Assembly (NCBI RefSeq): GCF_000195275.1
Contig: NC_015385.1
Location: forward strand, 310,001 to 374,000
Direction: 5' to 3'
Source: Treponema succinifaciens DSM 2489
GTDB lineage: Bacteria; Spirochaetota; Spirochaetia; Treponematales; Treponemataceae
DNA: 64,000 bases
This document shows, piece after piece, positions 1-8,426 of the stretch; within the stretch, counting starts at the first letter, position 1, and each line of letters opens with the position of its first letter. The notes under the pieces were generated by a model that saw nothing but the letters and a program-made list of their open reading frames with translations, was not told the origin of the DNA and did no database searches. The position numbers and the translations under genes are program-made.

Positions 1-15
1 CAGCTGGATATTCTT

Positions 16-1080
16 ATGAAAAATCCTCCATATTATTACAATCTGAATGACATCAGAAAAATGAAGGATAAAACTGGAATTCCTCTTTTGGGCCAGTACA
101 AAGAAGAGCAGTTGATGAACCATTTAAAGGCGAAAACTCAGGAATCAATTGGAAACCAGATGCCGGAGCTTTTGATTTTTAAAGTGAATGACGGAAACGG
201 ATATTATATTTTCAAGGAGCGCGTCATTCCGCTTATAATCAGGCTTGCAAACGATGTGCGCATTTTGGTGCGTGAAGCTCTTATAAAAAGCTGGTACAAC
301 AATCTTAGGGAATACGAGCTTTTGCCGGAAATGAAAGAAAACGCGGCCTTTGAAAGATGTCTTGAACGCGAAGTTTCTTCTATTGAACCTGTGCTTTCAG
401 CTCTTTTGAACGCTTCGTTTTTGCCGGTTGTCGCTTTTGAAGACCAGACTCCGGGGCATATAACTTTGTTCAGAAACGATTCCCTTATTTCTTACAGCGA
501 GCTTCTTATGCTTAGCAGACAGGAACTTCTTGCAGATGCAAAGCTGAAACTGCCTTTCTGGTACGCAATGCCGATTGTTTCATTTATAATGAAGCTTTTG
601 TTTAAAAAGCCTAAGCCAAAAACAAGAAAAGACGCTTCTGCAGCTTTAAAAATTCAAAATGAACTTAAAGATAAAGAAAGTGAAATATTAAAACGCCGGG
701 ACGAAGATGACAGCATAGATCCAAAAAACAAAAGGCGCAGGGAATTAAGAAAACTTGCCATTGAAATCGAAAAGGAATTTGTTCCTGAAACCAGTACTTT
801 GGACCGCGAGCTGAAAGGCTATATGCACGAATGGAACGACAGAATCGGAAAACAGAATTACGAAAATCTTGGCGAGGATGTCAATTCTTTAATCCGCGAT
901 TATTTTAGAAAAGTTCTGCGTACTTTAAAGGCAGACACTTTCAATGCGGAGCGAATCCGGCGTCTTGCAGAATCTTTGGTTGACACTCCAAGCATGATGA
1001 AAATTAAAAATCATCCGGCTTTAAAAAGATACGTTGAGCTTTACATCATAAAGATTGTAAAAAATTTGCCTTCAAACTAA
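16..1080 (+). CDS. Hypothetical protein, possibly truncated at its 5' end by the window
   Basis: I do not recognise this 354-residue protein. The reading frame stays open back to base 1, so ATG 16 may be internal and the gene may begin outside the window; a weak GGAT lies 7 bases before it. There is no signal peptide. Residues about 176-200 form an aromatic/hydrophobic patch (LPFWYAMPIVSFIMKLLF) followed by KKPKPKTRK, which could dip into a membrane. Residues about 215-265 are strongly charged and probably a coiled coil. A terminator-like hairpin follows the stop, so it probably ends its transcription unit. Its base composition matches the core genes. Confidence 0.6.
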   Translation: MKNPPYYYNLNDIRKMKDKTGIPLLGQYKEEQLMNHLKAKTQESIGNQMPELLIFKVNDGNGYYIFKERVIPLIIRLANDVRILVREALIKSWYNNLREYELLPEMKENAAFERCLEREVSSIEPVLSALLNASFLPVVAFEDQTPGHITLFRNDSLISYSELLMLSRQELLADAKLKLPFWYAMPIVSFIMKLLFKKPKPKTRKDASAALKIQNELKDKESEILKRRDEDDSIDPKNKRRRELRKLAIEIEKEFVPETSTLDRELKGYMHEWNDRIGKQNYENLGEDVNSLIRDYFRKVLRTLKADTFNAERIRRLAESLVDTPSMMKIKNHPALKRYVELYIIKIVKNLPSN

Positions 1081-1137
1081 AATAGAGTCGGTTATGGATA
1101 GTGGCAGTTGTTATCAACGTAGATTAGAAAAAATTAC

Positions 1138-1182
1138 GGCAGTTTCAATTTTGCTTGCATAGAATTTTGAAAGCTGCCTTTT
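1138..1182 (+). terminator. Possible intrinsic terminator
   Basis: GGCAG-TTTCAA pairs with TTGAAA-GCTGCC around an A/T-rich loop, with one bulged base, followed by TTTT. It lies between the preceding unknown gene and corA. Confidence 0.4.
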
Positions 1183-1196
1183 AGCGGGGATTTGCT

Positions 1197-2252
1197 ATGA
1201 TTACATATTGGCAGCAAGAAAACGGAAAACTTGTAAGCAAGGAAAAAGAAGAGCTTGTCCCGGAAATGAACACTTGGGTTGACGCAAGGTCTGTTACAAG
1301 GGACGACATACGCGAGCTTGAAGAAACTTACAAAATCGATTCTGAAAATATGCTTGATATTCTTGACCCGGATGAGCTTTCCCGAATCGAGCGGAATGAC
1401 GACACTGGATATACTTTTACAATCATAAAGCTTCCTGTTTTTTCTCCGGGGGACGATGTAAGTTATTTTACGGCTCCGTTGGGAATTATTACATTCGATA
1501 AATTTTTTATAACAATCTGCTGGACTGACTGCGAGGTTTTAAAGGATTTTGCCGCAAACAGAATCAAAGAACTTTCGCTTAACGATTTTCCAGCTTTTAC
1601 AATTCGGTTTATGTCCCGCGCTGACCTTACATTTTTGCGCTACTTGAAGGAACTTAACCGACGCGCCACAACAATTCAAAACGAAATGCTCCGCTCTGTT
1701 CAGAACCATGAATTGATTCAGCTTTTGAACATTCAAAAATCGCTCGTGTTTTTCACAACATCTTTAAAAAGCAACCAGATGCTTTTGGAAAAACTCCGCA
1801 AGACAAAAATTATCAAGCTGGACGAAGAAGATCAGGACTGGATTGACGACGTTGAAATTGATAACAAGCAGGCTTTGGACATGGCTGGAACTTACACGAA
1901 TATTATGGCAGGAATGAACGATGCCTTTGCTTCTGTTTTGTCCAACAACTTGAATATCGTTATGAAAACAATGACAGCATGGAATCTTGTGCTTATGCTT
2001 CCGACTTTGGTGACGAGCTATTTTGGAATAAATGTTCCGCTTCCTTGGGCAAATTCAAAATGGGTTGGAGCAGTTGCGATTGCGGGGCTTTGCGTTTTTA
2101 CTTCTGTGTTTGGATATTTTATGTTTATGAAACGCCGGATTACTCCGTCTGTTGAAGCAAGAAAAAGAGTTTCATTTAAAGCTCGGCGCGCGGAACGAAA
2201 GCAAAGACGCTACATAAAAAAGCAGGAAAAAATAGCGGAGAAAAGAAAATGA
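1197..2252 (+). CDS. CorA-family divalent cation channel with GIN in place of GMN
   Basis: A 351-residue protein of usual CorA length. It has a long charged cytosolic N-terminal part (residues 1-260), two C-terminal membrane helices (about 262-285 and 291-311) and a basic tail. CorA proteins are homopentameric Mg2+ (sometimes Co2+/Ni2+/Zn2+) channels of the inner membrane. The loop after the first helix, where the selectivity motif YGMN normally sits, reads SYFGINVPLP. The Met is therefore Ile, as in divergent CorA/ZntB-like members, and the transported ion cannot be stated. A GGGG lies just before ATG 1197. The stop overlaps the next start by four bases (ATGA), so the two are probably translated together. 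Confidence 0.82.
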   Translation: MITYWQQENGKLVSKEKEELVPEMNTWVDARSVTRDDIRELEETYKIDSENMLDILDPDELSRIERNDDTGYTFTIIKLPVFSPGDDVSYFTAPLGIITFDKFFITICWTDCEVLKDFAANRIKELSLNDFPAFTIRFMSRADLTFLRYLKELNRRATTIQNEMLRSVQNHELIQLLNIQKSLVFFTTSLKSNQMLLEKLRKTKIIKLDEEDQDWIDDVEIDNKQALDMAGTYTNIMAGMNDAFASVLSNNLNIVMKTMTAWNLVLMLPTLVTSYFGINVPLPWANSKWVGAVAIAGLCVFTSVFGYFMFMKRRITPSVEARKRVSFKARRAERKQRRYIKKQEKIAEKRK

Positions 2253-3223
2253 AATTTACAAAAATTTTTGCATTGATTTTTTTTGCGGCGGCACAGATTT
2301 TTGCGCAGGAATCTTCCGATGATTTTTTTAATGATATTGATTTTGTTGAATTCGGCTCTTCAAGAAAAAAAACTGAATATGTGATTGGAGAAAATTCCCA
2401 GTCAGTAACTGCAAAAAGAAGAGTTTTTCCGTTCAAGCTTAACCGTTACGAAACAACTTACAATCTTTGGTATAAAGTCCGTTTGTGGGCGGAAGAAAAT
2501 GGATACGTTTTTGCGAATCCGGGACAGGAAGGTTCTTCTGGCTCAAGAGGAAAAGCTCCAACACAAATGAATTGCTATGAACCAGTTACAAATATAAACT
2601 GGTATGATGTCATTGTCTGGTGCAATGCGTTCAGTGAAATGGACGGAAAAGTTCCCTGCTATTTTTATAACGGACAGATTTTAAAAGACGCCACGGACAC
2701 AGCTTCATGCGACTTGGCGGAATGCAACTGGAAAAATAATGGCTACAGGCTTCCGACAGAAACTGAATGGGAATATGCGGCAAGAAAAACTCCGGGTGGA
2801 CTTCAGTCTGGAGCTTTGGCTAGCGGTCAGATTGATTCAAATGGAAAAGATGATTCTTCAGTTCCAGTTGAAGAAGTTGCCTGGTATTTTGAAAATTCAA
2901 ATGGAACAAAACGAGTTGGAACAGCCGGAACTCCATTTTCCACAAGCGCGCCTCCAAGTCCTTCCAGCGGAAATCCAAACGGAGCCGGAATTTTTGACAT
3001 GAGCGGAAACGTAATCGAATTCTGCTGGGACTGGGAAGCTCCTTATGAAGCCGGTGATTTATCCAAAAGATATTCAGGTCCAAAATATGGCGCTGAACGT
3101 GTTATGCGCGGCGGAAGCTGGAATGAATACACGCTTTTTGTTTCTGCAGGAGACCGTTATTCTTATGACCCGAATGAAGCCTACAACTTTTTTGGATTCA
3201 GAATTGCAGCCAGCGTAAAATGA
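2249..3223 (+). CDS. Secreted SUMF1/FGE-fold protein without the catalytic cysteine
   Basis: 324 residues. A signal peptide (MKFTKIFALIFFAAAQIFAQ) is followed by a SUMF1 domain. Typical motifs are NINWYDVIVWCNAFSE near residue 112, YRLPTETEWEYAAR near 167, GIFDMSGNVIEFCWD near 250 and RVMRGGSWNEY near 285, ending in FGFRIA. In true formylglycine-generating enzymes a Cys follows RGGSW at the CRSAxR position. Here the stretch reads FVSAGDRY, so enzymatic FGE activity is unlikely. The fold is widely reused as a binding or scaffold domain in treponemal envelope proteins. Location is periplasm or surface. It overlaps corA upstream and the next gene downstream by four bases each. Confidence 0.82.
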   Translation: MKFTKIFALIFFAAAQIFAQESSDDFFNDIDFVEFGSSRKKTEYVIGENSQSVTAKRRVFPFKLNRYETTYNLWYKVRLWAEENGYVFANPGQEGSSGSRGKAPTQMNCYEPVTNINWYDVIVWCNAFSEMDGKVPCYFYNGQILKDATDTASCDLAECNWKNNGYRLPTETEWEYAARKTPGGLQSGALASGQIDSNGKDDSSVPVEEVAWYFENSNGTKRVGTAGTPFSTSAPPSPSSGNPNGAGIFDMSGNVIEFCWDWEAPYEAGDLSKRYSGPKYGAERVMRGGSWNEYTLFVSAGDRYSYDPNEAYNFFGFRIAASVK

Positions 3224-3675
3224 ATTTTCAGAATTACAAAGAGCTTTTGATTTCTTCACTTTCGCAAACTTACAAAATTGATTCTTTTTATCTTGGCGAA
3301 GAATACGACATTGCAGGAACGTTTTCTAAAAATGATGACGGCTTTGAGCAAAAAGAAGCGTGCCTGGTTTCCTTTTGCAATGATGAAAATTTTGTTTTGT
3401 CCGAACTTCAAAGATTGCCTGAAATAACTCTTTCTGGCGCGGATGGTTTTTCAAGAAACAGGCGTTCTGTTGTTTTGCGCGTGTTTGTAATGCAGGACGT
3501 TTCGTTTGAACTTGTAAAAAAAATTAGGTCGTTCAATTTCAGCAGGGCAAAAAAAGGCCAGTTTTGGAGCTATGCGGAAAGTCAGGTTGTCCTTGTGGAT
3601 TTTAAAAACCGATGCACATATTCAAATTTGGCCGGAGAAGAAAAAAGAAAATTGTTTAAATTTACGGAAAATTAA
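3220..3675 (+). CDS. Hypothetical protein
   Basis: 151 residues with no recognised family, signal peptide or membrane segment. The start ATG overlaps the SUMF1-gene stop (ATGA), so it is likely the last cistron of the corA-SUMF1 unit. The protein is mixed alpha/beta in appearance, with conserved-looking hydrophobic strands (SVVLRVFVMQDVSFELV). I assign no function. Confidence 0.6.
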   Translation: MNFQNYKELLISSLSQTYKIDSFYLGEEYDIAGTFSKNDDGFEQKEACLVSFCNDENFVLSELQRLPEITLSGADGFSRNRRSVVLRVFVMQDVSFELVKKIRSFNFSRAKKGQFWSYAESQVVLVDFKNRCTYSNLAGEEKRKLFKFTEN

Positions 3676-3741
3676 TCCGAAAAAAATCCGCGCAGAATCC
3701 GCAATTGAAAATTATTGCAAGATGAACTACAATATTTTTTC

Positions 3742-5163
3742 ATGGAAACACGTAACATTTTTGAAAACATTTCTTGTATCGACCACAGATATTCGTTGTC
3801 AGAGGCCGAAGTCTTTAACGGTCTTTCTAAGTATATTTCAGAAGAAGCTTCAATCCGTTCATGCGCAAAATGCGAGGCTGCCCTTGTAAAAAGCCATTTG
3901 AAATTGCGCGGAAAACTCACGGATGAAATTGCGCAGAGTCTTGATAAAGTCGCTTCGAAAATTGATCCTGCCGAAGTTTATGCGGAAGAGGAAAAAACAA
4001 AGCATAATATCCGCGCGCTTGTAAACGTCATGAAGACAAAAGTTTCGGCGGAAATCGGACCTTTGGTTCACCTTGGAGCAACCAGCGTTGACATTCTTGA
4101 TACAGCTCTTTCGTGCAGAATGAGAGATGTTACAAAAAATGTTGTTCTTCCTGAACTTAAAAAACTTGAAAAGCATCTTTGCGCTATTGCAGACCGCGAT
4201 TCAGAAGTTCCGCAGGTTGGACGCACTCATGGACAGCACGCAGTTCCTATTACTTTTGGCTGGAGCATTGCAGAATTCGTAAGCCGTTTGGGAAAATCGA
4301 TTTTGCGCATAGAAGAGCTTTCGAATCAGCTCGTAGGAAAACTTGCAGGACCTGTCGGCTCTTACAACGGACCTTCAATGATTGTAAAAGACCCGGAAGA
4401 ACTTGAGCGCGTCTATGTTGAATTTCTTGGACTTTCTGCCAGCGAATATTCAAATCAGCTTGTTGAACCGGAATATCTTTTGCGCCTTCTCTTGGAAATG
4501 AATGTTGCGTTTGGAATTATTGCGAATCTTGCAGACGACCTTCGCAATCTTCAGCGTTCAGAAATCGGAGAAGTTTTTGAATACTTTGCTTCTACTCAAG
4601 TTGGCTCAAGCACAATGCCGCAGAAAAGAAATCCGTGGAACAGCGAGCACGTAAAGTCCCTTTGGAAGGCAATGTGTCCGCGTGTTATTACATTTTATAT
4701 GGATCAGATTTCAGAGCATCAGCGCGACCTTACAAATTCTGCAAGTCAGAGATTTATGGCGGATTACGTTGCAGGATTTACAATGGCGGTTGCAAGAATG
4801 AACAGCGTTGTTTCGGGGCTTCAGGCTGACAAAGAAACAATGGCACGCAATCTTGAAAATGCCGGCGGAAAAGTAAAAGGCGGAGTCCTTGCCGAGCCTG
4901 CTTACATTTTGCTTGGCGAAGCTGGAATCAATGACGGCCACGAAGTTATCCGCAAAATTACTTTGGAAGCTGAAAAATCTGGAAAAACATTCTTTGAAGT
5001 TCTAAAAACCCACAAAGAAGCGTTTGAAAAAATAACTGCCCAGCTTGAAAAACTCGGCGTGGAAAATCCAGAAAACTTCTTTGAGCATCCGGCGAACTAT
5101 TGCGGACTTGCTGCAAAAAAATCCCGCAGGCTTGCAAAGAAATACGAAAAGCTGATGGACTGA
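3742..5163 (+). CDS. purB: Adenylosuccinate lyase
   Basis: Cleaves adenylosuccinate to AMP and fumarate, and SAICAR to AICAR, in purine synthesis. The fumarase/aspartase-superfamily signature GSSTMPQKRNPWNSE is at about residues 285-299. TSVDILDTALSCRM and GRTHGQHAVPITFG (catalytic His region) are also present, as is the C-terminal adenylosuccinate-lyase domain. With ATG 3742 the protein is 473 residues, normal for the family. A TTG at 3715 would add nine residues but has no better ribosome site. The next gene starts 9 bases after the stop and may be cotranscribed. Confidence 0.93.
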   Translation: METRNIFENISCIDHRYSLSEAEVFNGLSKYISEEASIRSCAKCEAALVKSHLKLRGKLTDEIAQSLDKVASKIDPAEVYAEEEKTKHNIRALVNVMKTKVSAEIGPLVHLGATSVDILDTALSCRMRDVTKNVVLPELKKLEKHLCAIADRDSEVPQVGRTHGQHAVPITFGWSIAEFVSRLGKSILRIEELSNQLVGKLAGPVGSYNGPSMIVKDPEELERVYVEFLGLSASEYSNQLVEPEYLLRLLLEMNVAFGIIANLADDLRNLQRSEIGEVFEYFASTQVGSSTMPQKRNPWNSEHVKSLWKAMCPRVITFYMDQISEHQRDLTNSASQRFMADYVAGFTMAVARMNSVVSGLQADKETMARNLENAGGKVKGGVLAEPAYILLGEAGINDGHEVIRKITLEAEKSGKTFFEVLKTHKEAFEKITAQLEKLGVENPENFFEHPANYCGLAAKKSRRLAKKYEKLMD

Positions 5164-5172
5164 TTTTAGCTT

Positions 5173-6300
5173 ATGCAAAAATACACGGCGGCTTTGGTTG
5201 GCTTGGGCAGAATCGGTTACAGTCTTGGACTTGACAAAAACCGCGAGCAGCCCGCCAGCCACACAATGGCACTTTTGAATAATCCTCGGATAAATCTGAT
5301 TGCCGGTTGCGACACTGATTCCATTGCGCTTTCAAAATGGCAGGACGCAAATAAAAAAGCCGTTGGATATTCGGACAGCGCAAACCTTTATGCGCGATGC
5401 CGCCCGGACATTGTTACAGTCGCCGTGAATGAAAATGCCCATTTAAAAGAAGCTGTTGAAGCGATTCACGCAAAGCCGAAACTTGTGATTTTGGAAAAGC
5501 CTGTTGCGCTCAATCTTTTGGAAGCGGAAAAAATTCAGCAAGAGGCGGAAAAATTTCAAGTGCCAGTTCTTGTAAACCATGAGCGGCGTTTTGCGGAAGA
5601 TTTTAAATTGGCAAAGAGCTATATGAAAAAAATCGGGGAGATTCAAAGCATTCGTGCGGAGCTTTGCTCAAGTCTTTGCGTTTATAATCCGGCGGAAGAA
5701 AAAACTGGTGCCTACAGTCTTATTCACGACGGAACGCATTTGGTTGACGCGGTTTTGTTTTTTCTTGAGGATGATTTGCCTTCAACGCTGAAAAAAATAT
5801 CCTTGGAAAATCCTTCTGAAAAAAAAGGGGGACTTCTTAGCCGTGCTTCCGATCTAAATAATTCTGAAAAAAAAATCAAAACTGTAAATTCGCTTCTTAG
5901 ATTTCCTATTGTAACTGGCGTTTTCCGTGATGAAGAAAAAAATGTCCGGCAGTTCAGCGCGCACTATTCAACTTCAAAATGCCCCGATGTTACAATTGGA
6001 ATAAGCGGACGCTCTCGTTTCTTTGGATTTGAAATTTCCATTACGGGAACTGAAGGCAGGATTTGCATTGGAAATGGATATTTAAAATTGTATCACCGCG
6101 AAAAATCTTCTCTCTACAGCGGATTCTATTCACTTTTAAATGACCGTTCCGAAAGCCTGCCAAAAAAAACTTTTTACTTTTCAAATATGATTCAAAACGC
6201 AGTTGACTTTTTAGATGGAAAAGCAAACTTGCGCTCGACACTTCAGACTGGAATAAACGCGCTTTCAGTGCTTGAAGAAATAAAAGAAATAATCAAATAA
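5173..6300 (+). CDS. Gfo/Idh/MocA-family NAD(P)-dependent oxidoreductase
   Basis: 375 residues. The N-terminal Rossmann fold begins VGLGRIGYSLGLD, and the EKPVALN motif at about residue 110 is the nicotinamide-proximal Lys-Pro typical of the family, followed by the alpha/beta substrate domain. HDGTHLVDAVLFF around residue 187 matches the usual His/Asp active-site region. Family members act on sugars, inositols or other polyols; the substrate here cannot be read from sequence. It follows purB by 9 bases. A long gap containing a MITE-like element follows. Confidence 0.85.
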   Translation: MQKYTAALVGLGRIGYSLGLDKNREQPASHTMALLNNPRINLIAGCDTDSIALSKWQDANKKAVGYSDSANLYARCRPDIVTVAVNENAHLKEAVEAIHAKPKLVILEKPVALNLLEAEKIQQEAEKFQVPVLVNHERRFAEDFKLAKSYMKKIGEIQSIRAELCSSLCVYNPAEEKTGAYSLIHDGTHLVDAVLFFLEDDLPSTLKKISLENPSEKKGGLLSRASDLNNSEKKIKTVNSLLRFPIVTGVFRDEEKNVRQFSAHYSTSKCPDVTIGISGRSRFFGFEISITGTEGRICIGNGYLKLYHREKSSLYSGFYSLLNDRSESLPKKTFYFSNMIQNAVDFLDGKANLRSTLQTGINALSVLEEIKEIIK

Positions 6301-6356
6301 ATTTCCCCAAACTTTTTTCTGAATAAAAATCACTTTTGATATTTTTCGCAGTTTAA

Positions 6357-6591
6357 ATATGCCTGTCAGGGCAAACGCATTATAAATAATTTAAGTAAAG
6401 TTTGCGCGAAGGAACGGTTTCTGGGGCAAAAACACTCTGATTGTTGCGACCGCGTGAGCGGGCAATTCTATAGTCACTTTGCAACAGTCAGCGTGTAGCG
6501 CATTATTGCGCGATTTTGAACCACGAAACCGTGCCTGGGAGCCAGTTTTATGCTGAATACATTTATAATACGTTTGCCCTGATATGCCTGT
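6357..6591. repeat. 10-bp direct repeat (target-site duplication) flanking the MITE-like element
   Basis: ATATGCCTGT occurs at 6357-6366 and again at 6582-6591, directly abutting the two inverted termini. This is what transposition with a 10-bp target duplication leaves. Confidence 0.75.
6367..6581. mobile_element. MITE-like non-autonomous element, 215 bp
   Basis: The ends 6367-6387 and 6561-6581 are inverted repeats matching at 20 of 21 bases (CAGGGCAAACG... inward), flanked by the 10-bp duplication. There is no open frame. The interior folds further. CTGATTGTTGC (6438-6448) pairs with GCAACAGTCAG (6482-6492), enclosing CCGC-GTGA-GCGG. GCGCA-TTAT-TGCGC (from 6498) is another hairpin, and ACGGTTTC near 6414 pairs with GAAACCGT near 6524. 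Transcribed, it would be a multibranched RNA. No transposase with matching ends is in the window. Confidence 0.78.
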
Positions 6592-6641
6592 TGACGATAA
6601 AAGATTATTTTTCTACAATATATCAGTTTGGAGTACTTTAA

Positions 6642-7307
6642 ATGAAAAAGTTTTTGTGTGCCGCAGTTTTTGTGTGCGTTTTTTGCACGGCGGTTTTTTC
6701 ACAGGAAATTACAACGGCGAGCGATTTCTTTAAATCTGTCAGCGACCGTTATGCGGAAATAAAAGACTATGAAGCCGACATCGACATAACAATCGGCAAA
6801 AGTGAAATGAAAGGAAAAGTCAGCTTTAAGCGTCCGGAAATGCTTAGAATAGATTTTTCAGATCCGGCGGAACAGGTTGTTGTCTTTAACGGTGATGATC
6901 TTACAATTTATTTGCCAAGCCCGACTTCCGCAATCCTTGAGCAGAACGTTACCGCTTCTGGTCCAAATGCGGCTACATCCCAGGGACTTTCTCTTTTGCG
7001 CCGTTATTACACAGTTGCCTACGAATCTGGGCAAAGCGCGGTTCCTTTGGATGAAAACAGCGATGAAATGGTTGTGAATCTTTTGCTTTCAAGAAGATCC
7101 GCGGCAGAAGCGTTCCGTACAATAAAACTTTCAGTAGATCCTTCGACAAAATTAATCCGCCGTGTTGCTGCGGTTTCTTCTCAGGATGTGGATTACATTT
7201 TTGATTTTCATAATTACAACTTGAATGTGAATATAAGCGATCAGCGTTTTATTTATGATCCGCCGTCATCTGCAAACAACTACAACAACTTCCTTCTTTC
7301 GGAGTAA
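6642..7307 (+). CDS. LolA-like outer-membrane lipoprotein carrier protein
   Basis: 221 residues. A signal peptide ends near CTAVFSQE, so the protein is periplasmic. The body fits the LolA/LolB-like fold: DYEADIDITIG, then KGKVSFKRPEMLRIDFSDP, then a GDDLTIYLP strand. LolA carries lipoproteins from the inner to the outer membrane. Spirochetes keep LolA-like proteins although LolB is usually not evident. It starts an operon-like run, with rodZ-like starting three bases after the stop. The upstream 340 bases hold only the MITE-like element and a short leader with GGAG 8 bases before the ATG. Confidence 0.8.
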   Translation: MKKFLCAAVFVCVFCTAVFSQEITTASDFFKSVSDRYAEIKDYEADIDITIGKSEMKGKVSFKRPEMLRIDFSDPAEQVVVFNGDDLTIYLPSPTSAILEQNVTASGPNAATSQGLSLLRRYYTVAYESGQSAVPLDENSDEMVVNLLLSRRSAAEAFRTIKLSVDPSTKLIRRVAAVSSQDVDYIFDFHNYNLNVNISDQRFIYDPPSSANNYNNFLLSE

Positions 7308-7310
7308 TAA

Positions 7311-8426
7311 ATGGAAAGCTACGGAGAAATTTTGCGCAATGCCCGTGAAGAAAAAAAAGTTTCCATGGAAGCGATTGAGCGTGCAACTGCGATTACAAAA
7401 AATTATATAGATTCACTGGAAAACGAGTGCGTTGAAGATTTTCCTGGAGAATCTTATTTTATAGGATTTCTTTCAAATTATTGTGAATTTCTTGGGCTGG
7501 ACAAAGATGAGATTTTGCGGCTTTATCATGCAAAAAAAATTCAGGAATCTCCAGTTCCAGTTGAACTTTTAAAAAATCAGAAGCCGGTTTTTCTTGTTCC
7601 TGTAATTGTCGCATCTGTTGTTTTAGTTTTGGCGATGCTTGGAATTTACATTTATTTCAGCGTGCTGAAAATTCCGCAGAAAAAAGAGCTTAAGGCAAGA
7701 GAGCAAGTTGAAAAAGAAAAAATCCATCAGTATCAGTTTACTGGCAAGCCCGAAACAAAGAGACTTTATAAAGGAGATCAAATTCTTGTTCCTGCAAAAC
7801 AAGGCAAGGGAAATATTGTCTTGACAGTTGGCGGAACTTTGGGAAATCTTTCAATTCTTACGCCTTCTGGAAATCAGATTGTGGAGCTTAGCGAGGAACG
7901 TGATATAGACATTGACGGCGACGGATTTGCGGATTTGATTATTTATTTGAGCGATGTTTCAAATGACAATGAGGCTAACGGCGCGGAAGTCAGAATTCTT
8001 GAAAAATCCATTGAAAATTCTTTTGTCGCGATTTCAGATGGAAAATCCGGTACAGAACTTTCAGAAATTCCTGCGGCTTCGGCTGTAAAAAACAATGCGA
8101 ACAGAACGGTAATCCACGAAGACACTCGCGCTTATCCGTTTACAATAAATGTTACATTCCGTGGTTCTTGTCTTTTCAGGTACAAAAGCGACCGTCAGGA
8201 TTATGTTGAAGGCTATTACAAAAGCGGCGAGCTTGTTACAATTACTTCAAACAACGGAACTCGGCTTTGGATGAGCAACATTAACGCTTTGAAAATTCAT
8301 GTTATCGCAGGACTTTCTTCTTATGATCTTGAAGTTGGGCGTGCAGGTGAAGTTCAGGCGGAAGACATAAAATGGGTTCGTGACAGTGACGGAAAATATC
8401 GTTTAGTGGTGCTTGAACTTGACTAG
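7311..8426 (+). CDS. RodZ-like HTH membrane protein (HTH_25 / DUF4115)
   Basis: 371 residues. The N-terminal helix-turn-helix (residues 1-75, YGEILRNAREEKKVSMEAIERAT) is the RodZ type that binds MreB. One membrane helix follows at about 100-122 (VFLVPVIVASVVLVLAMLGIYIYF), then a long periplasmic part. The C-terminal 75 residues (RDQDYVEGYYKSGELVTIT...) resemble DUF4115. The likely role is linking the actin-like cytoskeleton to wall synthesis. The insert between helix and DUF4115 (residues 130-270) contains an acidic DIDIDGDGFADL loop that may bind Ca2+ and is longer than in E. coli RodZ. The stop overlaps the rimO start by 14 bases. Confidence 0.82.
   Translation: MESYGEILRNAREEKKVSMEAIERATAITKNYIDSLENECVEDFPGESYFIGFLSNYCEFLGLDKDEILRLYHAKKIQESPVPVELLKNQKPVFLVPVIVASVVLVLAMLGIYIYFSVLKIPQKKELKAREQVEKEKIHQYQFTGKPETKRLYKGDQILVPAKQGKGNIVLTVGGTLGNLSILTPSGNQIVELSEERDIDIDGDGFADLIIYLSDVSNDNEANGAEVRILEKSIENSFVAISDGKSGTELSEIPAASAVKNNANRTVIHEDTRAYPFTINVTFRGSCLFRYKSDRQDYVEGYYKSGELVTITSNNGTRLWMSNINALKIHVIAGLSSYDLEVGRAGEVQAEDIKWVRDSDGKYRLVVLELD

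Noticed and set aside
3715-3741. Extended TTG start for purB
   Set aside because: The ATG at 3742 gives the usual N terminus; no ribosome site supports the extension.
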